This document shows, in pieces, positions 7,400 to 15,400 of a stretch of 43,300 bases of DNA. The notes under the pieces are model-generated. The model saw only the letters and a list, made by a program, of their open reading frames with translations, ran no database searches and was not told the DNA's origin. Location: NCBI GenBank assembly GCA_041984585.1, contig JBHIXX010000021.1:1-43300 (forward strand), given 5' to 3'. This stretch comes from Pseudolysinimonas_A sp041984585. GTDB lineage: Bacteria > Actinomycetota > Actinomycetes > Actinomycetales > Microbacteriaceae. A program made the translations under genes and the position numbers. Position 1 is the stretch's first letter; each line of letters opens with the position of its first letter.

Positions 7400-8104
7400 A
7401 TGTCCGACATCACCCGCCCCGAATTCGACGGTCACGACGTCGTCGCGTCGACGCGCCGCGAGATCACCCTCGATCAGCAGTACGCGCTGAAGGTCGCGTC
7501 GACCCGGCTCGCCCGCGACTTCGACGGCGTCTACGGCGCCGAGACGATCGAGCGCTTCCTCGTGTCGTCGTACGACCAGTTCGCGGCGAACGCGACGGTG
7601 ACCAACTTCCTGCCCCTGCTCGCCGAGCGGTTCGCCCGGCAGCGGCTCTCCGCCCTCGCCCGCGTCGAGGGCAAGCAGAAGGACGGCAAGCCGACGGTGC
7701 TGTTCCTCTGCGTGCACAACGCCGGCCGCTCCCAGTTGGCGCTCGGGTTCTTCCAGCACCACGCCGGGGATGCCGCCGTCGCCTGGTCGGGCGGCTCAGA
7801 GCCCGGGACGCAGGTGAACCCCGCCGCGATCGACGCGATGCGCGAGCGCGGCATCGACATCTCGGCGGAGTACCCGAAGCCCTGGACCGACGAGGTGGTG
7901 CGGGCGGCGGACGTCGTGATCACCATGGGCTGCGGCGACGCGTGCCCGATCTTCCCGGGGAAGCGCTACGAGGAGTGGGTGCTCGACGACCCGGCGGGCA
8001 AGGCGGTCGCCGACGTCCGGCCGGTGCGCGACGAGATCGAGCGGCGCGTGCTGGCGCTGCTCGACGAACTGGCGATCACGCCGCTCGCCGCGCCCGTGGC
8101 GTGA
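7400..8104 (+). CDS. arsC: Arsenate reductase (mycothiol-dependent type) with N-terminal helical domain
   Basis: The 234-residue enzyme has a helical N-terminal domain (residues 20-85) followed by an LMW-phosphatase-like domain with C104-x5-R110 (CVHNAGRS), MGCGDACP (C178, C182) and DP-loop Asp197. This matches actinobacterial arsenate-mycothiol transferases, which reduce As(V) to As(III). ATG 7400 is preferred because GGAGG lies 5 nt upstream; a GTG at 7343 overlapping the previous stop would add 19 residues. The 3' end overlaps the convergent aquaporin gene by 29 nt. The third catalytic Cys of the thioredoxin-linked type is not obvious. Confidence 0.9.
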   Translation: MSDITRPEFDGHDVVASTRREITLDQQYALKVASTRLARDFDGVYGAETIERFLVSSYDQFAANATVTNFLPLLAERFARQRLSALARVEGKQKDGKPTVLFLCVHNAGRSQLALGFFQHHAGDAAVAWSGGSEPGTQVNPAAIDAMRERGIDISAEYPKPWTDEVVRAADVVITMGCGDACPIFPGKRYEEWVLDDPAGKAVADVRPVRDEIERRVLALLDELAITPLAAPVA

Positions 8105-8828
8105 CGAGCAGTACGACGCCGAGCCCCAGCGCCGCCCCGGCGACCTGGGCGAGCAGGAACCCCGGGGCCGACCCCGGGGCGATGCCCGCGAACGAGTCGG
8201 AGAAGATGCGCCCCACGGTGACCGCGGGGTTCGCGAACGAGGTCGAGCTGGTGAGGAAGTACGCCCCGGCGATGTACGCGCCGACGGCGGGCGCGACCAG
8301 CGCCGCCCGGTCGAGCCGCACCAGGACGAAGATCACCGTGACCAGCCCCGCCGTCGCCACCACCTCGGCGAACGCCGTCGCCGGGGTCAGCCGGTCGGTG
8401 GTCGAGATCGAGACCGCGGGCTCGCCGAACATCAGGTTCGCGACGATCGCGCCGCCGACGCCGCCGACGACCTGGGCGGGGAGGTACGCGACCACGTCGC
8501 GCCAGGGGCGCCCGCCGATGATCGCGTCGAGCACCGAGACGACGGGGTTGAGGTGGGCGCCGCTCACCGGACCGAGCACCGCGATGATCACGGCGAGCAC
8601 GAATCCGGTCGCGAGCGCGTTCTCGAGCAGCTGCAGGCCGACGTCGCCGGGGGAGAGGCGCGAGGCCATGATCCCCGAGCCGACGACGGTCGCGACGAGC
8701 GCTCCCGTCCCGAGCGCCTCCGCGGCGACCCGGCGTGCGAGCGCGAGTGCCGACGGAGACGCGGAGGCCGGGTCGCCCGCCGTGGCGGGCGCTGCGGGCG
8801 GGGTCGTCGTCGCGTCGTCGGTCGCCAC
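8076..8828 (-). CDS. Aquaporin/MIP-family channel in the arsenic cluster
   Basis: The 250-residue protein has a Pro/Ala-rich N-terminal tail of 30 residues, then six membrane helices and two half-helices. The half-helices carry NPV (94-96, in GAHLNPV) and NPA (200-202, in FANPA), with Arg207 shortly after. GTG 8828 begins 1 nt after the arsR stop, so the two genes form an operon. In Sinorhizobium meliloti the arsenic-cluster aquaporin AqpS lets As(III) leave the cell by diffusion. The same role is inferred here because no Acr3 or ArsB gene is present. Confidence 0.88.
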   Translation of the reverse strand: MATDDATTTPPAAPATAGDPASASPSALALARRVAAEALGTGALVATVVGSGIMASRLSPGDVGLQLLENALATGFVLAVIIAVLGPVSGAHLNPVVSVLDAIIGGRPWRDVVAYLPAQVVGGVGGAIVANLMFGEPAVSISTTDRLTPATAFAEVVATAGLVTVIFVLVRLDRAALVAPAVGAYIAGAYFLTSSTSFANPAVTVGRIFSDSFAGIAPGSAPGFLLAQVAGAALGLGVVLLVTPRARRAA

Positions 8829-8829
8829 G

Positions 8830-9204
8830 TCAGACCGCCGCGAGCAGTCGCGACACGGCGTCGAGCGCGCCGGGCACGATGCGGTAGTACGCCCAGGTGC
8901 CGCGCTTCTCGCGGGTGAGGTATCCCGCCTCGACCAGCACCTTGAGGTGGTGCGACACCGTCGGCTGACTGAGGCCGAGCGGCTCGGTGAGGTCGCAGAC
9001 GCACGCCTCCGCACCCTCGTGGGCGGCGACGAGCGACACCAGCCGCAGGCGCGCCGGATCGGCGAGCGCCTTGAGCGAGTGGGCGAGGCTCTCGGCGTTG
9101 GCGGGTGTGATCGCCTCGCCGGTGATCGGGGAGCAGCAGGCGGCGAGGTCGCGCACCGGGAGCAGCGCGTCGGCGCGCGGGGGCGCCGTCAGGGTCGCGG
9201 TCAT
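8830..9204 (-). CDS. arsR: ArsR/SmtB-family As(III)-responsive repressor
   Basis: The 124-residue protein is a classical ArsR. It has a winged helix with LSQPTVSHHLKVLVEAG (79-95) as recognition helix and DLTEPLGL before it. Cys pairs at 23/24 and 68/70 (ACVCDL) resemble the As(III) site of the Corynebacterium glutamicum ArsR, which uses two adjacent N-terminal Cys and one Cys in the DNA-binding part. It starts at ATG 9204 directly behind a promoter with an operator on its -35 box, and is followed after 1 nt by the aquaporin gene. It probably controls both itself and the divergent arsC side. Confidence 0.92.
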   Translation of the reverse strand: MTATLTAPPRADALLPVRDLAACCSPITGEAITPANAESLAHSLKALADPARLRLVSLVAAHEGAEACVCDLTEPLGLSQPTVSHHLKVLVEAGYLTREKRGTWAYYRIVPGALDAVSRLLAAV

Positions 9205-9210
9205 GGAGAT

Positions 9211-9240
9211 AGATTGCCATGAATATTGACGGATGTCGAT
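9211..9240 (-). promoter_or_regulatory. arsR promoter with overlapping operator
   Basis: On the minus strand TCGACA (9239-9234) and CAATCT (9216-9211) are 17 nt apart and the -10 is 6 nt before the ATG, so arsR mRNA is probably leaderless. The inverted repeat ATTGAC-GGAT-GTCGAT (9225-9240) covers the -35 box and shares its ATTGA half-site with the palindrome at 6666-6676. Confidence 0.65.
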
Positions 9241-9262
9241 CTACCGGGCATGCTGACAGGGC

Positions 9263-9278
9263 ATCGATGACCGTCGAT
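9263..9278 (+). promoter_or_regulatory. Second inverted repeat, possible ArsR site for the arsC direction
   Basis: ATCGA and TCGAT are separated by 6 nt, 23 nt beyond the arsR operator and upstream of the Cys-rich ORF. A weak TTGACG (9227-9232) and CATGCT (9249-9254) pair could form the rightward promoter that this site would control. Confidence 0.35.
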
Positions 9279-9327
9279 GTGTCGCATCCGCGGCGACACG
9301 ACGTCGCCCTGATCGAGGAGGTCCGAC

Positions 9328-9399
9328 ATGCACGAGTGCTGCGACCCGGTGGCCTGCCCGCCGGACTGCGCGGAGCACCGGCCGAACGGCTGCTGCTGA
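9328..9399 (+). CDS. Cys-rich 23-residue peptide (leader or metal-binding) upstream of arsC
   Basis: ATG 9328 is preceded by GAGGAGG (9315-9321), one of the best ribosome binding sites in the window, and the frame closes at TGA 9397-9399. Six of 23 residues are Cys (positions 4, 5, 10, 14, 22 and 23), together with His2 and His17; the peptide ends in Cys-Cys directly at the stop. A hairpin begins 3 nt later, and arsC follows about 150 nt downstream. Two readings fit. One is a poly-Cys leader whose translation senses Cys or arsenite stress, as described for short poly-Cys ORFs in mycobacteria. The other is a small metalloid-binding peptide. I know no named family. Confidence 0.6.
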   Translation: MHECCDPVACPPDCAEHRPNGCC

Positions 9400-9402
9400 G
9401 CG

Positions 9403-9429
9403 CCGGCCGCCGAGTGCACCGGCGGCCGG
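9403..9429 (+). terminator. Hairpin directly after the Cys-rich ORF
   Basis: CCGGCCGCCG pairs with CGGCGGCCGG around a 7-nt loop, starting 3 nt after the stop of the Cys-rich ORF. A ribosome stalled on the terminal Cys-Cys codons would cover its left arm. No T-run follows, so it may act as an attenuator or Rho-type pause site. Confidence 0.5.
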
Positions 9430-9516
9430 TTCACCCGCCGTGTCGCGCGACGGCACCCCCGCGGACGCTCGATCCATCACCCCGACCCGTCACCCCGAAG
9501 CGACATCTCCACCGAC

Positions 9517-9522
9517 TACCAT
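9517..9522 (+). promoter_or_regulatory. Possible internal -10 box for arsC
   Basis: TACCAT fits TAnnnT and lies 31 nt before the arsC ATG at 9554, with a GAGGAG ribosome binding site in the resulting short leader. Confidence 0.35.
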
Positions 9523-9553
9523 GACGCCCGCTCACGCCACCCCGAGGAGTCCC

Positions 9554-9955
9554 ATGTCCGACAAGCCCGCCGTCCTGTTCGTCTGCGTCCACAACGCCGG
9601 ACGCTCCCAGATGGCCGCCGGCTACCTGCAGGCGCTCGGCGCCGGGAAGGTCGACGTCTTCTCGGCCGGCTCCGCCCCCGCCGACGCGATCAACCCGGTC
9701 GCCGTGGAGGTGATGGCCGAGGAGGGGATCGACATCGCCGGCAACGAGCCGAAGATCCTCACCGTCGACGCGGTCAAGCAGGCCGACGTCGTCATCACCA
9801 TGGGCTGCGGCGACACCTGTCCGATCTTCCCCGGCAAGCGCTACGAGGACTGGGAGCTCGACGACCCGGCCGGTCAGGGCGCGGACGCCGTGCGTCCCAT
9901 CCGGGACGACATCAAGGGCCGGATCGAGAAGCTCCTCGTCGAGCTCGGGGTCTGA
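9554..9955 (+). CDS. arsC: Arsenate reductase, compact LMW-phosphatase type
   Basis: The 133-residue enzyme has the nucleophile loop C11-x5-R17 (CVHNAGRS), MGCGDTCP with C85 and C89, and DP-loop Asp104. It is close to the C-terminal domain of the arsenate reductase at 7400-8104, sharing the stretch from MGCGD to GKRYE almost residue for residue. Mycothiol-dependent reduction of arsenate is the expected reaction. GAGGAG stands 5 nt before ATG 9554. It is the last gene of the rightward branch behind the Cys-rich ORF. Confidence 0.92.
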   Translation: MSDKPAVLFVCVHNAGRSQMAAGYLQALGAGKVDVFSAGSAPADAINPVAVEVMAEEGIDIAGNEPKILTVDAVKQADVVITMGCGDTCPIFPGKRYEDWELDDPAGQGADAVRPIRDDIKGRIEKLLVELGV

Positions 9956-9966
9956 AGCCCCTCCCC

Positions 9967-9996
9967 GGTCACGGGAATCGGTCGCGCCCGGTGACC
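9967..9996. terminator. Bidirectional terminator between arsC and the MDMPI-like gene
   Basis: GGTCAC (9967-9972) pairs with GTGACC (9991-9996) and the stem extends inward through GGG/CCC with one bulge. It lies between the two convergent stop codons. Confidence 0.45.
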
Positions 9997-10022
9997 TTCC
10001 CCGAAACGCCCGCGGATCGGGC

Positions 10023-10838
10023 TCAGGGGTGCACCGGCGACGCGGCGAACGCGTCGACGACGCCGGCGTCGCCCTCGATCCGCAGTCGCGGATCGGCGGG
10101 AGCCGCGCGCTCCCAGCAGAGCAGCAGCAGGTCGCCGATCCCGCCCGACACGGTGGCCGCCGGGTGGGTGGTCGCGGTCTCGAGGGCGTCGGCGCGGACC
10201 GGCTGAGCGACGGGGACCGCCGCGTCGCCCGACGGCGCCGCCGGGTCGCGTCGCACAGTCCAGTCTTCGCCCACCACCCAGTCGACCCGGATGTCGTCGG
10301 CGCGCAGCCGGAGCGCGCCCGGGAGCGTCGCGAGGGTCGGCCGCGAGCGCGGGAGGAACACCTCGAACAGCTCGTCGACCGCGTCGGCGGCGTGCGCGGA
10401 GGGCAGCTCCGGCGGGGCGGTCCAGCGACGTGAGTCGCCGGCCCGAAGGTCGGCGAGGTGCTTCGCCGTCTCGATCACCATCCGCCGGGCCCAGAAGCCG
10501 GTGGTGCCCGCCGGATCGACCCCGATCCGCCAGGTGGGGCGATCCGGTCCGGCCTCGTCGAGGGCGCCGAGCAGGTCGTGCACGCCGTCGTCGAACCAGG
10601 CGCGCACGCCGTCCGTCGGCGCCGGCGGCACGGTGCGGCGGTCGACCCGTTCGCCGGTGCGGACCATCGCGGCCGCCCAGCGGTGGTTGCCGCCGAGGTG
10701 GTCGGTGAGCGCCGCTGCGTCGGGCCAGAGCGGCCACGCGGTGGGCGCCGCCGGGTCGTGACCCGGGATCTCGGCCGAGTAGGCGGCGCCGAGGTCGGCG
10801 AGCACGGCGAGGCGCTCACGGAACGTCGGCGGGGCCAT
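10023..10838 (-). CDS. Maleylpyruvate isomerase-family (MDMPI/DinB fold) mycothiol-dependent protein
   Basis: The 271-residue protein has the actinobacterial two-domain layout. The N-terminal DinB-like four-helix bundle has candidate metal ligands in LTDHLGGNHRWA (His near 47 and 51) and in VIETAKHLADLRAG (His near 127), followed by a C-terminal alpha/beta domain. Family members use mycothiol, often for detoxification or isomerisation. The exact substrate is unknown. Start ATG 10838 is set by a -10 box TACCGT 6 nt upstream; the GGAGG touching the ATG is too close for a normal ribosome binding site. Confidence 0.8.
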   Translation of the reverse strand: MAPPTFRERLAVLADLGAAYSAEIPGHDPAAPTAWPLWPDAAALTDHLGGNHRWAAAMVRTGERVDRRTVPPAPTDGVRAWFDDGVHDLLGALDEAGPDRPTWRIGVDPAGTTGFWARRMVIETAKHLADLRAGDSRRWTAPPELPSAHAADAVDELFEVFLPRSRPTLATLPGALRLRADDIRVDWVVGEDWTVRRDPAAPSGDAAVPVAQPVRADALETATTHPAATVSGGIGDLLLLCWERAAPADPRLRIEGDAGVVDAFAASPVHP

Positions 10839-10850
10839 CCTCCGACGGTA
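10839..10850 (-). promoter_or_regulatory. -10 box (TACCGT) for leaderless MDMPI-like mRNA
   Basis: On the minus strand TACCGT (10850-10845) is followed by 6 nt and the ATG at 10838. Confidence 0.5.
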
Positions 10851-10930
10851 GCGGCCGCCGGGGCGGGGCGGCGGAATCCGACGATCCGTGGAGCGCGGAG
10901 ATCGTCCAGCGCGCCGGCGCTCACCGGGTG

Positions 10931-10942
10931 CAGACTGTGCGG
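10931..10942 (+). promoter_or_regulatory. Probable -10 (CAGACT) setting the MFS start at GTG 10943
   Basis: CAGACT differs by one base from TAGACT and is followed by 6 nt and GTG 10943. This favours that GTG over GTG 10928 and 10937. Confidence 0.35.
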
Positions 10943-12421
10943 GTGACCGGAGAGCAGCGCCGCATCCTCGCTGTCGCGGTGCTGGCGTCGTTCGTCGCCT
11001 TCCTCGACAGCACGGTGGTGACCGTCGCGCTGCCCGCCATCCGCGCCGAACTGGGCGGCGGACTCGCGGCGCAGCAGTGGATCGTCGACGCTTACCTGAT
11101 CACGCTCGGCGCCCTCATCCTGGTGGCCGGATCGGTGAGCGACGTCTACGGCCGCATCCGCGTGCTGCGCGTCGGTCTCGTGCTGTTCGGGCTCGCGTCG
11201 ATCGCGATCGCCGCGGCGCCGACGGTCGAGGTGCTCATCGTCGCCCGCCTCGCGCAGGGAGTGGCCGGGGCCCTGCTGGTGCCGAGCTCGCTGGCCCTCA
11301 TCACCGCGACCTTCGACGGCGCCGCCCGCGGACGCGCGATCGGCACCTGGACGGGACTGACGAGCGTCGCGATGATCATCGGCCCGCTCGTCGGCGGCGT
11401 GTTCGTCGACCTGCTGTCGTGGCGGCTCGCCTTCCTCATCAACGTGCTGCCGATCGGGGTCACGCTTGCGCTGCTCGTCGGACTCGGCGCCCGCGACGCG
11501 CGACGTCCCGACGCGCGGGTCGACGTGCTCGGGGCGGTACTGTGCACGGTCGGGCTCGGCGGCATCGTTCTGGCGCTCATCGAGCAGGGCAACTTCGGAT
11601 GGGGCCATCCGCTGATCTGGGGATCCCTGGCCGGGGGCGCGCTCGCCTTCGCCGGCTTCCTGCTGCGACAGCGGGTCGCCGCGACGCCGATCATGCCGCT
11701 CGGCATGTTCCGGGAGCGCAACTTCTGGGCGGGCAACCTCGCCACCTGGTTCGTCTACGGCGCCCTCGGGCTGACCGGGTTCGCGACCGGGGTGTACCTG
11801 CAGCAGGGCGCCGGTCTGTCGGCGACCCAGGCGGGACTCGCGACGCTGCCGAGCGTCGTGCTGATGATCCTGCTCAGCTCGCGCGTCGGCGCGCTCGCCG
11901 GGCGGCTCGGCCCCCGGGTGTTCATGGCCCTCGGGCCGATCGTCGCCGGCCTCGGCACGCTGCTCTACCTGGCCGTCGCCGAGGACTTCGACTACTGGAC
12001 CCAGGTGCTGCCCGGCGTCGTCGTGTTCGGGCTCGGCCTGACGATCACGGTCGCCCCGCTCACCTCGGCGATCCTCGGCGCGGTCGACCCGAGCCGGGCG
12101 GGCACGGCGTCGGCGGTCAACAACGCGGTCGCCCGGGTCGCCGGGCTCGTGCTCGTGGCGCTCGCCGGGATCATCGTCGGCGGGCGGCTCGACCTCGACG
12201 GGTTCCACCGCGCCGCGATCGCGACCGCGGCCCTGCTGATCGTCGGCGGGCTGGTCTCGTGGCTGGGCATCCGGAATCCGGTGGTCGCCCCGGATGCCGC
12301 GGCGCAGCCCGCCCCGTCGACCGAGGCCGCCCCGTCCACCGGCGCCGCCGCGCTCCCGGTCCCGCCCGCGGGTCCGCATCCGGGGCCGGTGACCCCCGCG
12401 GCGCCCGGGAGCGACGACTAA
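10943..12421 (+). CDS. DHA2-type MFS drug exporter
   Basis: The roughly 492-residue protein has about 14 membrane helices. FLDSTVVTVALPAI in helix 1 is the hallmark of the DHA2 (EmrB/QacA) family, GSVSDVYGRIRVLRVG is motif A, and the motif C-like stretch GLTSVAMIIGPLVGG lies in helix 5. Proton-driven export of a drug or metabolite is expected. The last 55 residues are Pro/Ala-rich and probably disordered. The TAA stop overlaps the stop of the convergent giant membrane protein by 4 nt. The start at GTG 10943 is likely but not certain. Confidence 0.92.
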   Translation: MTGEQRRILAVAVLASFVAFLDSTVVTVALPAIRAELGGGLAAQQWIVDAYLITLGALILVAGSVSDVYGRIRVLRVGLVLFGLASIAIAAAPTVEVLIVARLAQGVAGALLVPSSLALITATFDGAARGRAIGTWTGLTSVAMIIGPLVGGVFVDLLSWRLAFLINVLPIGVTLALLVGLGARDARRPDARVDVLGAVLCTVGLGGIVLALIEQGNFGWGHPLIWGSLAGGALAFAGFLLRQRVAATPIMPLGMFRERNFWAGNLATWFVYGALGLTGFATGVYLQQGAGLSATQAGLATLPSVVLMILLSSRVGALAGRLGPRVFMALGPIVAGLGTLLYLAVAEDFDYWTQVLPGVVVFGLGLTITVAPLTSAILGAVDPSRAGTASAVNNAVARVAGLVLVALAGIIVGGRLDLDGFHRAAIATAALLIVGGLVSWLGIRNPVVAPDAAAQPAPSTEAAPSTGAAALPVPPAGPHPGPVTPAAPGSDD

Positions 12422-15400
12422 CGCAGGTCGCGCATCCGAACCCCGGACGAGCCGTCCTTCGCGGTGCGGCGTTCGGAGTTCACCGCGATCGCCAGCAGCA
12501 CCGCGCCGAGCGCCCCGACCGCGATCCAGATCTGCGCCGCCGAGATCTCGCGTCCCTGTCCGGCGAGGGCGATGAGCACGATCGCGTTCTCGATGACCAG
12601 CACGATGAGCCCGAGCAGGAACGGCGCGGCGAGGCGGAACAGCGAGGCGAGCAGCACCCCGGCGACCGCGAGGGCGAGCACCAGGATCGCGCGCCAGGTC
12701 GCCGGGTTGGTCGCGGTGCCGATCATCGACGGCAGCAGCGTCACGACGATGCCGGGGGTGAGCAACCACCAGGAGCCGCGGAATCCGGCCGGCCAGGAGT
12801 CGAGGCTGCGAGGGACCGTGCTCGACGACCGCAGCGCGAGCACGCCGACGGCGAGCAAGGCGGCGCCCATCGGCAGCGAGAACACCTCGACGTGCAGGTC
12901 GCGCACGCTCCAGCCGGCGACGCCGGTGGCCCACCCGACCAGGAAGGCGAACCAGACCGGCGGCAGCAGGGTGCGTCCGGCCAGCCCGCGGGCCGCGATG
13001 AGCACCGTGAGGGCGAACACCGCGAGGGCGAGCCCCCAGAGCGTCCACGTCGGCACGGTGCCCGGGCCGACCGCGCAGATCGGACCGACCACGAGTCCGA
13101 CGAGCGCGGGTGCCAGCAGCCACCGGGACTCCGCGACGCGCTGGCCGTCGTCGTCGCGCCGGGCGCCGATCACCAGCACCGCTCCGGCGAGCGCCGCGAG
13201 AAGGGCGCCTACCGCCGACCAGGCGAGGGCGGGCAGGATGCGCCACTCCGCGGTCGGCACGTCGACGGCGTCGACGCCGAGGCCGACGCGCACCGCCTGC
13301 ACCGCGCCGGCCGTCGCGGCGAGCAGCGCCACCGCGAGCACGGGGGCGCGCAGGCTCGCGAGCCGCGGAGCCGAACCGGTGCGACGGCGGAGCGCCGCGA
13401 CGCCCGCGCTGAGCAGCAGCAGCGACCCGGCGAGCAGCCCGAGCGCGCGCCACGGCAGCAGCGCGCCGTCGCCGTTGCCCGCGACGGCCAGCACCACGAG
13501 ACTCGGCGCGACCGCGGCGGTGAGCCCGACGGCGACGAGGGCGGCGCCCGGCCGCTCGCGCCAGGCGAGCACGAGTCCGACGAGCACGGCGGCCAGGGCC
13601 GGCGGCAGCAGGTAGGGCTCGAGCACCCGCACCTCGGCGAGCGCCCACACGCACCACAGGGCGCCGGTCCACGCCGCGCCGGCGAGCCACCATCCGTAGC
13701 GCCGCCCGCCGAACACCCGCGCTGCGGCGGCGCCGATGCCGAGCAGCAGCAGCACGATCATCGCCGTCGGGTAGCCGGCGGCGGGGAGCAGCAGGGCGAG
13801 CAGCACGGCGATGACGGCGGTGAGCGCGCTCGAGACCTCGAGCAGCACGCGCACCGCGGTGGCCGTTCCGGGGCGTCCGTCGCGTCGCCCGACCGACTCG
13901 GCGACCAGGTGTCCGGCGCCGACGGCCACCGCCACCAGCACCGCGATCACCGGCAGCGCGTACGGGGAGCCGCTGTCGTCGAGGAACTGCGACGCGAGCG
14001 ACACCGCGACCACCGCGAGCCCCGGCACGACGACCGCCGCGGCCAGGGCGCGCACGGCCCGGGTCAGCCCGGGGCGGCGGGTGATCAGCAGCACGATCGC
14101 GAGCAGCACGATGGCGCCGGTGGAGAGCGCCTGCCAGCCGCTGCGGTTCGCGCCGGGGACCAGGGCCGCGACGCCGAGCGCGACCGGCAGGGTGGTCACG
14201 ACGAGGACGCCGTACCACCACGCGGCGGGGATCCGCGGCACGAGCGTCACGACGAAGGCGATCAGCACCCCCGCGGTCGCCGTCAGGCTGAGCACCACGA
14301 TGTCGTCGAGCTCGGCGAGCACCAGGGCGCGGGCGAGGACCACGAGCAGCAGGGCGTCGGCGGCGGCCACGTAGGCGGCGCGCGCCGGACGCAGCGCTGC
14401 GGCGAGCGCCAGCACCACGACGACCGCCCCGAGCCCGCCGAGAACCGTCAGCGCGTCGAGCGACCACGCGACGAGCACACCGATCAGCAGCATGCCGTGG
14501 GCGGCGACGAGCGCGGGCGCGCGCAGCAGTGCGCGAGCGTGTCGGGCCCCCGGGACGAGCGCGAGCACCAGGGCGATCGCCGTCGCACCGCCGAGCGCGG
14601 AGATCAGCTGCGCGGCCCAGGGTAGCCCCGACCACGCGGTGAGCGCCGTGAGGCCGAGTCCGATCAGCCAGAGGGCGGTCACCGGCCCGGTCGTGGTGAG
14701 CGGGTACGGCGTCGCGGAACGCCGGACCGCGCCGAGCAGCGCCATCCCTCCGGCGAGCGCGAGCACGCCGAGCACGGCGGCGAGCCCCTCCGGATCGGGC
14801 ACGCCGTCGACCGGCAGGTCCCACGGGGCGGGCGTGTCGGCGAACGGTCCGCGCACGGCGATCAGGCGGAACGCGGGCGAGCCGGCCAGCGCCAGACCCA
14901 CCATCACCGTGGGCAGTGCGGCCGCGAGCGCGGTGGCGTAGGCGCCGACGGTGAGCGCCCCGCGCCGCACCCACCCGGGCACCGGGAGCAGGGCGGATGC
15001 CGCCACCGCGATCCCGGTCGCCGCCGGGGCGAGTGCGAGGTACCAGCCGCCGTCGGCCGCGGGCAGGTCGAGCGCGAACGGGAGGATGCCGAGCGCAACG
15101 ACGGCGCCGAGCCCCGCGAGGGCGCTCCACAGCGCCGAGAGGCGCCAGCGGGCGGCGATCCCGGCCAGCACCGCGAGCGCGGCGACAGCGGCCGACGTGC
15201 CGATCGCGCGGGTGGTGCCGTCGGACTCGACGACGGCCGCCAGGGTGATCGCGGTGCCCCCGACCCCGGCGAGGGTGAGGATCGTCGAGGTGACCGTCTC
15301 CGCCCGCAGCGGGCCGCCCATCCGGGTCTCGAGGCGTGCCAGCCCCACCGGAACCGCCACCGCGACCGCCGTGGCGCCGAGCCAGCCGACGACCGCGCCC

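Noticed and set aside
7343..7400. GTG 7343 as start of arsC
   Set aside because: It overlaps the previous stop and is possible, but ATG 7400 has GGAGG at ideal distance.
9219..9524. 101-codon frame across the arsR-arsC gap
   Set aside because: No ribosome binding site; it crosses both operators and the hairpin, and composition is not protein-like.
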